From Exiguobacterium sp. Helios (GTDB lineage Bacteria; Bacillota; Bacilli; Exiguobacteriales; Exiguobacteriaceae), in the NCBI RefSeq assembly GCF_014524545.1, contig NZ_CP053557.1:2815501-2879500 (forward strand): a DNA stretch of 64,000 nucleotides, written 5' to 3'. The notes beneath the pieces were generated by a model. The model had not been told where the DNA came from. It ran no database searches and saw nothing but the letters and a program-made list of their open reading frames with translations. The stretch's first letter is position 1, and each line of letters starts with the position of its first letter. Positions 32,833 through 42,258 of the stretch are shown one piece after another. The translations under genes were made by a program, and so were the position numbers.

Positions 32833-34245
32833 TCATAACGTCTGGGTCTGATTTTGTTTCAGCAAGATGATGATGTCATCAAGCTCATACTCCTGTGCCA
32901 TCATCAATGGGGTATAACCATCGGCATTTTTGATTGCCGGATCGGCGCCCCGCTCAAGCAATAGTTGGACGGTCTCTTTTCCTTCGCCTTCAACCGCGTG
33001 GTGGAGTGGTGTGTATTTCTCGTCGTCCTGTTGATTGATCTTCTCACCCCGTTCTAAGTACAGTTCAACCAATTCCTTGTTGTTGCTGTAGACCGCTGTG
33101 ATGAACGGCCGTTCGCCGAACTCATTGACGGCGTCGACATCACTGCCGGCAGCAAGCAAGGCTTTAAAGACTGTTTCCAGCCCCTCACTCGACTTGCGGT
33201 ACCCGAGATAATGCAGGGCCGTATCGCCGTCGGCATCGACTGCCTGCATATCACTCTTCGGAATCAACGTTTCGATTTCTGCGAGCGTCCCCTTTTGAAT
33301 CGCCGCCATCAGTTTCGATTCTCCAAGATCTTCTTTCGCCGTCTGTTGGGCAACGGAAGAGGCACCATTCGTCCACCAAGTGGGCAACTCAAGCTTGGTC
33401 ACGGCGAAGACCAGACCGGCCAGGGCCAGACAGCTCAGACTGACGACGGCGGCACTCGCAATACGGGTCGACTGTTTTCGCGGAGCGTCGAGTCCGGCAA
33501 ACGTCAACCGCCGGGAAATGGACGACTGATTTCGGAACAATTCACTGAGCGCTGCGGCAAACGGCATCGGTTGGCGTTTTTGACCGATATAGGCATCAAG
33601 GTTCAACGTCTGCCAGGAGACAGGACCGACAACGGACCGGACAAGCGCCGGGACACGTTCCTCTTCTGCAAGACAAGCCAGTGCCAGCCGGTCAGCCGTC
33701 TCTTCGCATGCCCGGAGATAAGCACTTCTCAGGAACGGCACCCAACTCCCGAGCAACAGTAGCATCCGTTTCTCTTCGTGGTTCTGTTTTAAATGGACGA
33801 GCTCGCGCAACAGTTCGAAACGCGTCGCCTCATCGACCGGATAACCGGTCGGTAAGACAAGCAGATACTTTTGAAACAAGCCGATCGTCCGTGGACGTTT
33901 GATTGTCTTATGGTTTGTTACGATGATTTCCGGCACCTTCCAGAATCCCAGTCGTTCCGTATCCTGCCGAAGTTGTTCATAAACAAGCGGCTGCTGCTGT
34001 TCACTCAGCACCATCCCGTCCGTCCGGATGGTCATGACACGAATCCACTGACGAACCCAGAACATACCGAGTAAAACAAGGGCCGTTCCAACGATTATGA
34101 TCCCTATTGTTTCAAGCGTCAGAATCCCGATGATTAAGCCACAACCCGTTACGAGTGTACTCAGCAAGAGTAACCAAAAATAAAGTCGCTCTCGTACAGT
34201 CGCGGACTGTTTTCTCTGTCTGATTTGTTTCACTTCCTCATGCAT
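32833..34245 (-). CDS. Membrane protein with degenerate M48-like domain fused to ankyrin repeats
   Basis: 470 residues. Two N-terminal membrane spans (about 21-60) and a cytoplasmic M48/M56-like region follow the charged N-terminus. The zinc motif HExxH is replaced by R147-E-L-V-H151, while the downstream EExxD element (E181-E-T-A-D185) is kept, so proteolysis is doubtful. After a third span (about 265-285) come at least four ankyrin repeats (DADGDTALHYLG, NEFGERPFITAV, DEKYTPLHHAV, NADGYTPLMMA). Possible role: membrane-anchored protein-binding or regulatory pseudoprotease. ATG 34245 follows AGAGGTG. Confidence 0.7.
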   Translation of the reverse strand: MHEEVKQIRQRKQSATVRERLYFWLLLLSTLVTGCGLIIGILTLETIGIIIVGTALVLLGMFWVRQWIRVMTIRTDGMVLSEQQQPLVYEQLRQDTERLGFWKVPEIIVTNHKTIKRPRTIGLFQKYLLVLPTGYPVDEATRFELLRELVHLKQNHEEKRMLLLLGSWVPFLRSAYLRACEETADRLALACLAEEERVPALVRSVVGPVSWQTLNLDAYIGQKRQPMPFAAALSELFRNQSSISRRLTFAGLDAPRKQSTRIASAAVVSLSCLALAGLVFAVTKLELPTWWTNGASSVAQQTAKEDLGESKLMAAIQKGTLAEIETLIPKSDMQAVDADGDTALHYLGYRKSSEGLETVFKALLAAGSDVDAVNEFGERPFITAVYSNNKELVELYLERGEKINQQDDEKYTPLHHAVEGEGKETVQLLLERGADPAIKNADGYTPLMMAQEYELDDIIILLKQNQTQTL

Positions 34246-34607
34246 TGGTTCACCTCTTTTTCTCACTTCTCTTATCATACCGATAATTCCATAAGAGTTC
34301 CAAGGCAATTCTTGTTAATCATCCGAATCATTATATTTAAATATATTTTAAGGATAAAAATATATTTACCCTAAGTACGTCTAAAGACTCATGAAAGTTA
34401 TAAATAAGTTGATTAAAAGCCACTTTCAAACACCATTTATCTAGTTATACCAACATCACTCGTAACATTTGAAACATTAGACGAATGGTTCTTTAGAACC
34501 ATATAATTTTTAGTTACAGGTGCGACAATAGTCATTTATTTAAATTGCTATTCCCTCTTAAATACCATATACTAACTACTAGAATGAAGAATATGGGAGT
34601 GATTTTC
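34246..34607. other. AT-rich intergenic region with an inverted repeat
   Basis: No gene seen. ATGGTTCT-TT-AGAACCAT (34485-34502) is a perfect inverted repeat that runs into a TATAAT (34502-34507); a repressor site over a -10 is possible, though no good -35 is visible. Confidence 0.35.
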
Positions 34608-34802
34608 TTGGGATTATTAGGACTTTTTAATAAGGAATATACGATTCAATATCAAGTTATCGAACAGGATGAAATCGTGGACACAGATCGCCTGATCATT
34701 AAAGCCGGTGACCACACGGCAGCGCGGAAAAAAGCAGATACGATGCTTCGTAAACAATTCGGTCGGACGCAATATAAAATCGAATGGGTCCAACGCTTCT
34801 AA
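34608..34802 (+). CDS. Small hypothetical protein, 64 residues
   Basis: Starts at TTG seven bases after GGGAG; the ATG at 34593 lacks a ribosome binding site. It begins with a short hydrophobic LGLLGLFN, then a charged soluble part (KEYTIQYQVIEQDEIVD...). Not recognised. Single gene with its own terminator. Confidence 0.5.
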   Translation: MGLLGLFNKEYTIQYQVIEQDEIVDTDRLIIKAGDHTAARKKADTMLRKQFGRTQYKIEWVQRF

Positions 34803-34808
34803 TCGTCC

Positions 34809-34853
34809 AAATACCCGGTCGCCTCAGCAAGATTGAGACGACCGGGTATTTTT
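34809..34853. terminator. Bidirectional terminator
   Basis: AAATACCCGGTCGCCTCA pairs with TGAGACGACCGGGTATTTTT. It lies between the 64-residue protein gene and the convergent VanZ gene. Confidence 0.85.
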
Positions 34854-34857
34854 GTCT

Positions 34858-35370
34858 TTAACTCGACTGCAAGTACTCAGTCTTAACGATTCGGTCGGCT
34901 TTGATAAACAGGCGAATGGCCGTATACAGAACAATTCCAAATACAGCCCCACTGCCATCAATGAGGACGTCTCCGACGAGCGGGGTCCGTCCGCCGGTCA
35001 ATTGCTGATGGAACTCATCGAACACTCCGACGGTCATCGCTGTCGTCGCGGCAAAGAAAGCAGCTGGAACCGGACGATAGCCGCGCAGACGCAAGACATG
35101 GACGAGGCTTGTCCCGAGGATGAAGAACAGGCCGGCATGCATCCCTTTACGGATGAAAAATTCAAGGAATGCTGCGGGTCCCAGGGCTGCGACACTAATC
35201 GGCACCTCATAATGAAACGAGACGAACGAAAAGGCGTAGACCCATCCGAGTGGGATATGATTCGTCAGAAACGGAATCAAGGATTGTTGCTGATAACTCA
35301 TCGAACTGAATCCAAATAATAAAAGCAAAATAACTCCTGCCATGATGTAGCCGATTGATGGGCGACGCAT
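34858..35370 (-). CDS. VanZ-like membrane protein
   Basis: 170 residues, four membrane spans. The core FFIRKGMHAGLFFILG and VFDEFHQQLTGGRTPLVGDVLIDGSGA is shared with the VanZ protein at 20.3-20.8 kb, and both have the (S)SM.Y..QSL segment after the first span. ATG 35370 follows GGAGGG by nine bases. Function of these chromosomal VanZ proteins is not established. Confidence 0.85.
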   Translation of the reverse strand: MRRPSIGYIMAGVILLLLFGFSSMSYQQQSLIPFLTNHIPLGWVYAFSFVSFHYEVPISVAALGPAAFLEFFIRKGMHAGLFFILGTSLVHVLRLRGYRPVPAAFFAATTAMTVGVFDEFHQQLTGGRTPLVGDVLIDGSGAVFGIVLYTAIRLFIKADRIVKTEYLQSS

Positions 35371-35451
35371 CCGAACATCCCTCCTTTTCAATACTTGCCA
35401 TCGTACCATGGATTCCCGGGCGAGACATACGGCAAAAGTCGGAGTTCGCAA

Positions 35452-35490
35452 CAAAAAAAGCCTTACTCCTTTTAAAAAGAAGTAAGACCC
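35452..35490 (-). terminator. Terminator of the desaturase gene
   Basis: On the minus strand GTCTTACT pairs with AGTAAGGC, followed by TTTTTTT. Confidence 0.7.
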
Positions 35491-35496
35491 TATCGT

Positions 35497-36516
35497 TTAT
35501 GAGACAGACGTTTTCGGTTCACGCAAGAGGTGCTTGATTTCCCCGAACGTCACGAACGTTTTATTTTTAGCGTCATACAGCTTGTAACGCAGCGACTTCA
35601 GACTTGAGAACAAGCCGATTGTCGTTGCCTTTTGAAGCGGTGGTGTCGCCGTATGCGCTTTTTCTAAGTTGTAGTTCGGTACACGCGGACTTAAGTGGTG
35701 AACGTGGTGGAAACCGATGTTCCCTGTTACCCACTGCAAGACTTTCGGCAATTCATAGTATGAGCTGCCTTCGATAGCTGCCTTGACGTAATCCCATTCG
35801 CTCTCATCCTCGAAATACGAGTCTTCGAACGTATGCTGGACGTAGAATAACCAGATTCCGAGTACGCCTGCCGTGAACATCGTTGTTCCTTGAATGATCA
35901 GGAACGCTTGCCATCCGATGAAGTAAATCATGATGCCGTATAAGACGATTAGTGACGCATTGATGACATGCGTATTGATACGTTCTTTTTTCCGGGCATC
36001 TTTCCGGTTAAAGCGGCTGACGACTAAAATCAACAGGAGTGGTCCAAGACCAAACATGACGAACGGATTACGGTAAAGACGATATTTCAAACGCGTCCAT
36101 TTTGAAGCTTCGACATATTCTTCAATTGTCATGACCCAAATGTCACCGACACCGCGTTTGTCCAAGTTCCCACTGGATGCGTGGTGAATCGAGTGCTCCC
36201 GTTTCCACTTCTCATACGGGAATAAAGTCAGAATGCCAGTAATCGTTCCTACGACTGCATTGGCCTTTTTGTTTTTGAAGAATGACCCGTGTGTACAGTC
36301 GTGGAAGATGATGAACATCCGGACGACGAAACCGGCTGCGACGATCGCAAGCGGAACAGCGAGCCAAACGGAAATCTGTAAGGCTTGATAGGCCAGGAAC
36401 CAGGCGACGAGAAACGGCAGGATCGTATTGATCATTTGCCGGACACTTGATTTGACGTCTGCCTTCTCAAAAGGCGAAACGTGTTTGCGAAGCTGGGCGA
36501 TTTTTTCTTTACTCAT
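35497..36516 (-). CDS. des: Membrane acyl-lipid desaturase (Des type)
   Basis: 339 residues, four to six membrane spans and the three di-iron histidine boxes: H72-D-C-T-H76, H108-S-I-H-H112 and H270-H-V-H-H274. This is the FA_desaturase family; B. subtilis Des introduces a delta-5 double bond into membrane phospholipid acyl chains after a temperature drop. Single gene with a long leader (about 155 bases) and its own terminator. No DesK/DesR pair in the window, so the regulator, if any, is elsewhere. Confidence 0.93.
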   Translation of the reverse strand: MSKEKIAQLRKHVSPFEKADVKSSVRQMINTILPFLVAWFLAYQALQISVWLAVPLAIVAAGFVVRMFIIFHDCTHGSFFKNKKANAVVGTITGILTLFPYEKWKREHSIHHASSGNLDKRGVGDIWVMTIEEYVEASKWTRLKYRLYRNPFVMFGLGPLLLILVVSRFNRKDARKKERINTHVINASLIVLYGIMIYFIGWQAFLIIQGTTMFTAGVLGIWLFYVQHTFEDSYFEDESEWDYVKAAIEGSSYYELPKVLQWVTGNIGFHHVHHLSPRVPNYNLEKAHTATPPLQKATTIGLFSSLKSLRYKLYDAKNKTFVTFGEIKHLLREPKTSVS

Positions 36517-36690
36517 GTGTTGCTTCCTCCTCGAATTCGTACAGCGTTCACGACGCTACTATGAAATGAACTTGATATGAAACCTGTAAACGGCGTTCGT
36601 GACGGTGAATTCGTAACATCCACATGAAGATCGACCCGACCGATATAGTTAAACGCTTGAATATTTTTAATACCTGGTAATTATAGCACA
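36517..36690 (-). promoter_or_regulatory. Promoter and long leader of the desaturase gene
   Basis: On the minus strand a TATAAT (36685-36680) has only a weak -35, as is common for activated promoters. The leader carries two direct copies of GAATTCGTA and the inverted elements TTCACGA/TTCGTGA spaced about 45 bases apart, which could form RNA structure. Cold control is inference from the gene's family. Confidence 0.4.
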
Positions 36691-36856
36691 TCGAAAAAAT
36701 AAATGAATATTAAATTCTGATATCACTTGAAATATTTATGGTCAGATGGACTCCAAAACATTGATTTGGAGATAAAAGAAATGTAAAGGGAATTACTTAC
36801 AATTAGGCTAGAATCCCGTATACTAAAAGAAATACATTTTTAAGGAGCGATTACTT

Positions 36857-37534
36857 ATGAAAAAATCCTGGTTCATCCCCCTGCTGTCAGCGACATTACT
36901 TTTACCGACCACTTTGTCTGTTGATGCAGCGACGAAACCAACCGTCATCACAAAGTACGCAAAAGACAAAAAGGCATTGAAGTACCCATATGTCACGAAA
37001 GGTCCATCGACGAGTGTCCAAAAAACGATCAACGCTGACCTAGCTGATTTCTCCAAGTTCGCCTATCAAAACTATTTAGAGATCGAAGCCTTCGAGAAAG
37101 AAGAAAGAAAAACCTCTTACTGCAAAAAAAATCCGTCGATGTGCAACTATACATACAGCACGTCTTATAAAGTTACTGGAAATAACACGTCTTATTTGAC
37201 ATTCACCTTGTCGGATTATTCTTATACAGGCGGTGCCCACGGATTTGGTTATAAATATGGGGTCAACTACTCATTGAAAACAGGTAAAGAAGTGCCAATC
37301 ATAAGCGTCTTAAAAACATCGACACAGTTTAAAAAAGTTGAGAAGTACATCTACAATAAATTAAAAAACAATGACGATTACTTCGTCGATACATTGGGTG
37401 ACGTCGATGTCTCAAAAAAATCAGAATATCTGATGATGAAGGATGGCATCAAGGTCGTCTTCCAGTCTTACGAGATTGCGCCTTATTCGACAGGTCAGCC
37501 GGAAATCTTTGTTCCGAAAAGTGTTTACAACTAA
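36857..37534 (+). CDS. Secreted DUF3298/DUF4163-like protein
   Basis: 225 residues. Signal peptide (1-25, cleavage near VDAAT). The body resembles the PdaC/RsiV-type DUF4163-DUF3298 region: N-terminal strand KYPYVT, then YLTFTLSDYSYTGGAHGFGYKYGVNYSLKTGKE with the hallmark TGGAHG, and a C-terminal VFQSYEIAPYSTGQPEI. In RsiV this fold binds lysozyme; in PdaC it precedes a deacetylase. No catalytic domain here, so it may be a ligand-binding secreted protein. Two cysteines (YCKK, MCNY) may form a disulfide. Ribosome binding site AAGGAG. Confidence 0.8.
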   Translation: MKKSWFIPLLSATLLLPTTLSVDAATKPTVITKYAKDKKALKYPYVTKGPSTSVQKTINADLADFSKFAYQNYLEIEAFEKEERKTSYCKKNPSMCNYTYSTSYKVTGNNTSYLTFTLSDYSYTGGAHGFGYKYGVNYSLKTGKEVPIISVLKTSTQFKKVEKYIYNKLKNNDDYFVDTLGDVDVSKKSEYLMMKDGIKVVFQSYEIAPYSTGQPEIFVPKSVYN

Positions 37535-37536
37535 TC

Positions 37537-37572
37537 AAAACATCCACGCATCAATGGGCGTGGATGTTTTTT
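37537..37572. terminator. Bidirectional terminator
   Basis: AAAACATCCACGC pairs with GCGTGGATGTTTTTT. Confidence 0.85.
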
Positions 37573-37574
37573 AG

Positions 37575-39107
37575 TCAGTTTAATTTTTTCAATGGTTTGA
37601 CTGCCGGTCCTTCGAGCACGTTCCCCTCGTAATCAAACCGCGAGCCGTGACACGGACAATCCCACGATCGTTCCCCGTTGTTCCATTTGACGTCACACCC
37701 CATATGCGTACAGGTCGTCTTGACGAGATGTAACTCACCGGATTCGTCTCGGTATCCTCCGACCGTCTTCCCGGCATGACGGACAAGTCCCCCTTCATCA
37801 ATACCGAGTTCGTCCGCCGATTGACTGGCACGGGTCACTTTCCCTTTCAGCAATTCGATTGCGACATCGGCATTGTTCTTCGCGAATTGTTTGGCATCCT
37901 GTTTATGCAACTTCGACCGGTTCGGATCAAACAATCCCTTGAAGCGGTTCGGCGTTCCCGTTAATAAATCGGACAAGAGAAGACCTGCCGCAATCCCGTT
38001 CGTCATCCCCCACTTGGCAAATCCAGTCGCGATCAAGATGTTCGGATCATCACTCGTCATCTGACCGATATACGGCACTTTATCGAGTGAAATCAAATCC
38101 TGCGCCGACCAAAATTGATCAATTTCAGCTACCCCAAACTCACTCTCGGCGAAATGACCCAACGCTTGATAGTTCGTTTTCGTATCCGTCTGATGTCCCG
38201 ACAGGTGGTTCTCCCCACCGAACAGCCCAAGCCGTTTCCCGTGCGCCGTGTGCACGTGACGGAGCGACCGGCTCGGTTTGTCCGCGCTCATGAACATACC
38301 GTCCGGGAACTCTTCCGGAACAAGTCCCGAGACGATGTAAGAGCGGTGAACTTCGAGTTTCGAGAAGTAGAGTCCCTTGAAGTCGTTAAATGGAAAGTGT
38401 GTTGCGACGATGACTTTCTTCGCTTCAATCCGGTGACCGGATTCAAGCAATACCGTCGGTGTCCGTTTCGACTCGACAGACGTCGCCCGCGTCTGTTCAT
38501 ACAGCTTTCCGCCTTGTTCCGTGAAATAACGGGCCAGATCAAGTAAGTATTTCACCGGATGGAACTGAGCTTGATTGCGAATGACGAGGGCCTGTTCGAC
38601 AGGATACGGTAACTTGCCTCTGACCTCTTCCGTCGCGTCTCCGCCGTTGATTCCAAGCCGGCTGTATGCCTCTGCTTCTTTGATCAGTTGCTTGTGTTTC
38701 GGTCCGCTTGACGCGACATACAGATAAGCATCCTGTTCCTCAAGCTCACACTCGATTGCCAGGCGTGTTGTCTGATCACGGAGGAACCGAATCGCCTCTT
38801 CATTCGCTTCGTGATAGAGCCGTGCTTTCTCTTCGCCAAACGTCTGGATCAGTTCGTCATAAATCAAGCCGTGCTGAGACGAGACCTTCGCCGTCGTATA
38901 ACCGGTCGTCCCGCTTGCAATCCGGTCAGCCTCGATCAACGTCACGTCATAGCCCCGTTCAATCAGTTGAACAGCCGTGACGAGTCCGGCGATGCCTGCC
39001 CCGATGACAACGACGTCACTTGTTAGATTTGTTTCCAGTTTCGGATAATTCGATGGTTCAATCGAAGTGCGCCAGTACGATGTTGGAAATCCATCCAGAT
39101 TCTTCAT
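37575..39107 (-). CDS. FAD-dependent oxidoreductase with C-terminal Rieske [2Fe-2S] domain (YhfW-like)
   Basis: 510 residues. The N-terminal DAO-type FAD domain has [14 protein letters not shown] and E-rich TLIEAD; the C-terminal Rieske domain has C466-T-H468 and C484-P-C-H487 as cluster ligands. Same layout as B. subtilis YhfW, whose substrate is unknown. ATG 39107 follows GGAGG. Single gene. Confidence 0.92.
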   Translation of the reverse strand: MKNLDGFPTSYWRTSIEPSNYPKLETNLTSDVVVIGAGIAGLVTAVQLIERGYDVTLIEADRIASGTTGYTTAKVSSQHGLIYDELIQTFGEEKARLYHEANEEAIRFLRDQTTRLAIECELEEQDAYLYVASSGPKHKQLIKEAEAYSRLGINGGDATEEVRGKLPYPVEQALVIRNQAQFHPVKYLLDLARYFTEQGGKLYEQTRATSVESKRTPTVLLESGHRIEAKKVIVATHFPFNDFKGLYFSKLEVHRSYIVSGLVPEEFPDGMFMSADKPSRSLRHVHTAHGKRLGLFGGENHLSGHQTDTKTNYQALGHFAESEFGVAEIDQFWSAQDLISLDKVPYIGQMTSDDPNILIATGFAKWGMTNGIAAGLLLSDLLTGTPNRFKGLFDPNRSKLHKQDAKQFAKNNADVAIELLKGKVTRASQSADELGIDEGGLVRHAGKTVGGYRDESGELHLVKTTCTHMGCDVKWNNGERSWDCPCHGSRFDYEGNVLEGPAVKPLKKLN

Positions 39108-39222
39108 TATTTTCCGCCTCCGTAAATGTCAGTTTTTATTCCCTTAGCTAACAGTTACAGTTACCCTTGTTCTTTTAAAAACATACATGAATAGTACATT
39201 TTAATTGGGTTCAGATAGTTAT

Positions 39223-39663
39223 TCAATCAAGTGAAAACACACTCTTCACTTGGTCCATGAGACGCGTGATTTCCGATTTATTCCGATTAAGTACATCTTG
39301 TTGCTCGTCGTACGGTTCGAGTAGTTCCAAACGATTGTTGACGTCAAGAAGATATCCATTCAATCCTTCTTGAATCCAGACTTCGTACGTGTCGTCTTGA
39401 AACAAGTGTGGGTATACACCGACTGCCAATCCGGCTTGTTTGTCAGCGATCATCAGTCTACCTGTATAAGACAGGTAGTCAGGTGTCTCCACCGTATAGG
39501 AGAAACCGTCTTGCATCATACTGTGTACGCCATCAAAATCCGGTACAGCCGAAACGAATGGTTTGTACTCAACCGCCGTAACCCCGTACCAGACAAGATT
39601 TAGCAACAGGAAACCACCAATTAGGATGAGTGTTATGCGCGGGCGTTTTTTCTTTAAATTCAT
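39223..39663 (-). CDS. Hypothetical membrane-anchored protein, 146 residues
   Basis: Basic N-terminus (MNLKKKRPR) and one membrane span (about 10-30), then an exported soluble domain with alternating hydrophobic and polar residues (FSYTVETPDYLSYTGRLMI, YEVWIQEGLNGYLL). No lipobox. Not recognised. The ribosome binding site is weak (TTGGTTG region). Confidence 0.6.
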   Translation of the reverse strand: MNLKKKRPRITLILIGGFLLLNLVWYGVTAVEYKPFVSAVPDFDGVHSMMQDGFSYTVETPDYLSYTGRLMIADKQAGLAVGVYPHLFQDDTYEVWIQEGLNGYLLDVNNRLELLEPYDEQQDVLNRNKSEITRLMDQVKSVFSLD

Positions 39664-40121
39664 CCCATTTCAACCAACCTTTTCTTTTTAATAGTATTAT
39701 TGTTCGTGTTGAAGATTAACGTTACCGGTTTAATTACCGTATCACCTTCAGTCAATCCGCTTCTACTTCTCTATTGCACATCAAGGAAAGCAGTATCTGA
39801 AAAATCTCGTCTTTTCTTTTAACCTTGGTTTTTCAGACTGTAGAATAATTGTGTAGTAACGACTTGCAAAAAAAGGATTTTCTTTTTCGAACACCCCTTA
39901 GGATAAGTAGAGTTATCCTCTCTTTTCAAATCGTCTTTTTTGAATTATGCCAACGGTTTTCTAAACTTTCCGATTTCCTACTGTCGTCATTTCTACGACT
40001 GAACACGAAAAACTTCTTGAAAAACCGCCTGTTTCCGCCACTTGCTTCAGGATAACTCTACTTATACTGAAACTACCGCGGAATACATAGATATGCATAT
40101 CTCAGATTGGATCATCTCGTC
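39664..40121. other. Intergenic region before the recombinase module, with inverted repeats
   Basis: Contains a perfect 17-base inverted repeat pair, ATAAGTAGAGTTATCCT (39903-39919) and AGGATAACTCTACTTAT (40049-40065). The left copy is itself a hairpin (GGATAA-GTAGAG-TTATCC). A perfect 14-base palindrome AGATATGCATATCT (40089-40102) sits just before the sigma-like gene. No convincing gene between them. Confidence 0.6.
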
Positions 40122-40556
40122 ATGAATGAAGCCTTAAAACAATGGATTCCCCTCGTCAACTCTCTTCTCTCCCGCCTTTCGATTCATCCGAATGAACAGG
40201 ATGAATGCCGTCAAGCCGCACTTCTCCGACTCTGGAAATCCATCGAAGAAGGTAAGGTCATGACCGTCACCTTCGCCCGGATTCGCGCGAAGGGTGCGAT
40301 GCTCGATTACTTGGCGACCCGCAACCGGACACTCGCCGGTGAAGTCGCTGTAGAGATGTTACCGGAACTCCCCCGTCAGCAGCAAGTCTCGTTCACTTAT
40401 CTACTCGATCAACTGAAACAGGAACTGTCCCGCAAGGAATTTACGATTCTTCAAGCCCTCCTTCATGGTAACGAGGAAACCCTCGGCTACTCTCCGGCCC
40501 GCCTCCGGTCGCTCAAGTCGGAACTCAAACAGAAAGTCCAGGACATCCTCCTATGA
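40122..40556 (+). CDS. Small sigma-70-like protein upstream of a tyrosine recombinase
   Basis: 144 residues from ATG 40122 (an in-frame TTG at 40107 is possible; neither has a clear ribosome binding site). The first half resembles sigma region 2: DECRQAALLRLWKSIEEG, then FARIRAKGAMLDYLATRNR, comparable to the RxRGAMLDxLR segment of SigD/FliA. The C-terminal part, LSRKEFTILQALLHGN, looks like the start of a region 4 but lacks a full helix-turn-helix. The stop overlaps the recombinase start (ATGA), so the two are translationally coupled. Possible roles: a dedicated sigma or accessory factor, or a recombination directionality factor. The sigma link is from motif inspection only. Confidence 0.6.
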   Translation: MNEALKQWIPLVNSLLSRLSIHPNEQDECRQAALLRLWKSIEEGKVMTVTFARIRAKGAMLDYLATRNRTLAGEVAVEMLPELPRQQQVSFTYLLDQLKQELSRKEFTILQALLHGNEETLGYSPARLRSLKSELKQKVQDILL

Positions 40557-41386
40557 TGACGTTTTACTTGGACCGGTTACTGGCCATCATCGAACAGTCA
40601 CCGATCTACAGTCCTCTGACGAAAAAAGCCTATCGTGCTGACGTCCGTCATTTCTGTACCCACGCCCACACCATCGACATCCCTTCCATGCATCGTTACA
40701 TCACGTTGTTAAAACAAACCTATGCCCCGACGACCGTCTCCCGACGGATTCATGCATTGGCCACATTATTTGATGCCTTAGTCGCTGAAAAATCAATTTC
40801 TTCAAACCCGTTATCCCAGATTAAGAAACCGACCCGTCCGCTTCCAAAACACCGGACTGCCTTTAGTTACACCGAAGCGAGACGTGTCATTGAGACCCTG
40901 CAAGACGATACGTTGTATACGTTCTACTTCCTGCTGTTACATACGGGTCTTCGGTTCAATGAAGCCCGACAATTACGTCGGACCGATCTTGACCTGACCG
41001 AACGGCAATTGTTTGTCCGTCATGGCAAGGGACAGAAAACACGCTACGTTCCCCTGCATAACGAACTGGTTACTGTCCTGAAGCGCTATCTTGACATTCA
41101 ACCAAATGATCCCTTATTTCAAAACACTGCCGGAGGCTTGCTGGACCCGAATCAGACCCGGAAACAACTCCGGCTTGCCAGTCAAAATGTCTTAAAACGG
41201 ACACTCCGACCACACGATTTACGGGTCACGTTCGCGACGACAATTTATCGGGAACATCGCGCTGATTTACTGACTGTCATGCGCCTGCTCGGCCATAGTG
41301 ACGCGAAGACGACGCAACAGTATATCTTACCGTCGTCAGAAGTCGCTCGTTCCTCAATCAACCGTCTCATGCCGATAACGCATTGA
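40553..41386 (+). CDS. Tyrosine recombinase 1 (XerC/D-like)
   Basis: 277 residues with a phage-integrase SAM-like N-terminal domain (about 5-85) and the catalytic domain. All active-site residues can be seen: Arg in TGLRFNEAR, Lys in GKGQKTRYVPL, HxxR in PHDLRVTF, His in LLGHSDAKTT and the tyrosine in QQYILP. Strand exchange between short inverted-repeat sites is the expected activity. Coupled to the sigma-like gene. Its last 20 bases overlap the end of the convergent second recombinase gene. Related by motif pattern to that enzyme. Confidence 0.92.
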   Translation: MMTFYLDRLLAIIEQSPIYSPLTKKAYRADVRHFCTHAHTIDIPSMHRYITLLKQTYAPTTVSRRIHALATLFDALVAEKSISSNPLSQIKKPTRPLPKHRTAFSYTEARRVIETLQDDTLYTFYFLLLHTGLRFNEARQLRRTDLDLTERQLFVRHGKGQKTRYVPLHNELVTVLKRYLDIQPNDPLFQNTAGGLLDPNQTRKQLRLASQNVLKRTLRPHDLRVTFATTIYREHRADLLTVMRLLGHSDAKTTQQYILPSSEVARSSINRLMPITH

Positions 41387-42185
41387 TGATTTGCTGGAGC
41401 TTCGTTTCCTGACTGATGATATAGCCTTCTGTCGTTCGGGAACTACCGTGACCAAGTAACTGCTGAATTTCCAGCAGTTTCCGATTTCCTGTCTGATAGA
41501 GATACGTTGCAAACGAAACACGTAAGTCATGCGGATGTAACGATTGTCCACGCTTAGCAAGCGACTGCTTACGTAATGCATCACGAGCCGACTGCTCATT
41601 GATGGCTTTGCCTCGGACAGACTGAAAGACGAGCCCTGTCGTCCGTCCTTCTAAAAACGTTCGAAGCTTACTCACAAGTCCTTCTCCAAGCGGAACCGTT
41701 CGTAAGCGTCGGCCTTTCCCATGTCGTACAAGTAACGTCGACTTCGCAAACTGAATATCCTCGATCGACAACAAACGGGCCTCCATAAAGCGGAGGCCCG
41801 TTTGACTGATGAGTTCAAAGAAGAGACGATAGGTCGGATCCGTAATGTGACGAATCATTTGAATCGTTTCTTCGAGTGGATGATGCTCACGTTGTTGGAT
41901 ATGCTGGTGAACAATCGGACGGACTTGTTTCATCGGATTAACTTTGAGACGTTTCGCTCGGATGAGTTCATTTCCCAGTGCCATCAAGGCATGATATCGC
42001 CGCATCGCGGTCGTTGGTTTGTATCGTTTAATCAACTCATTAAAGTAACGTTGCAAGGATTTCATCGACCATTCAATTTGATGATTTTTCATTTGTCGTA
42101 AATCACTGCGATATGCTTTGATTGTCGATTTACTATAAAAAAGATGCGTTTTCAAATAGTGGTCTAGATATTCAAAATGTGTCAT
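41367..42185 (-). CDS. Tyrosine recombinase 2 (XerC/D-like), convergent
   Basis: 272 residues, same architecture: TGLRFMEAR, GKGRRLRTVPL, PHDLRVSFATYLY, LLGHGSSRTTEGYI. All five catalytic positions kept. ATG 42185 follows AAAGGAGG by eight bases. It is convergent with recombinase 1 and the 3' ends overlap. Two recombinases facing each other suggest a heterotypic pair (as XerC/XerD), each perhaps acting on one half-site. A decayed copy of the same pair lies at 48.4-49.1 kb. Confidence 0.92.
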   Translation of the reverse strand: MTHFEYLDHYLKTHLFYSKSTIKAYRSDLRQMKNHQIEWSMKSLQRYFNELIKRYKPTTAMRRYHALMALGNELIRAKRLKVNPMKQVRPIVHQHIQQREHHPLEETIQMIRHITDPTYRLFFELISQTGLRFMEARLLSIEDIQFAKSTLLVRHGKGRRLRTVPLGEGLVSKLRTFLEGRTTGLVFQSVRGKAINEQSARDALRKQSLAKRGQSLHPHDLRVSFATYLYQTGNRKLLEIQQLLGHGSSRTTEGYIISQETKLQQIINALSA

Positions 42186-42258
42186 GAGAAGAACCTCCTT
42201 TTAGAAAGTATTTCCCACTCAATTCCCCATTCACTTTTTATTCAATCCCATTCATATA

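Noticed and set aside
39849-40055. 68-residue open frame between the 17-base inverted repeats
   Set aside because: No ribosome binding site, low-complexity composition, overlaps the repeat hairpin; no support.
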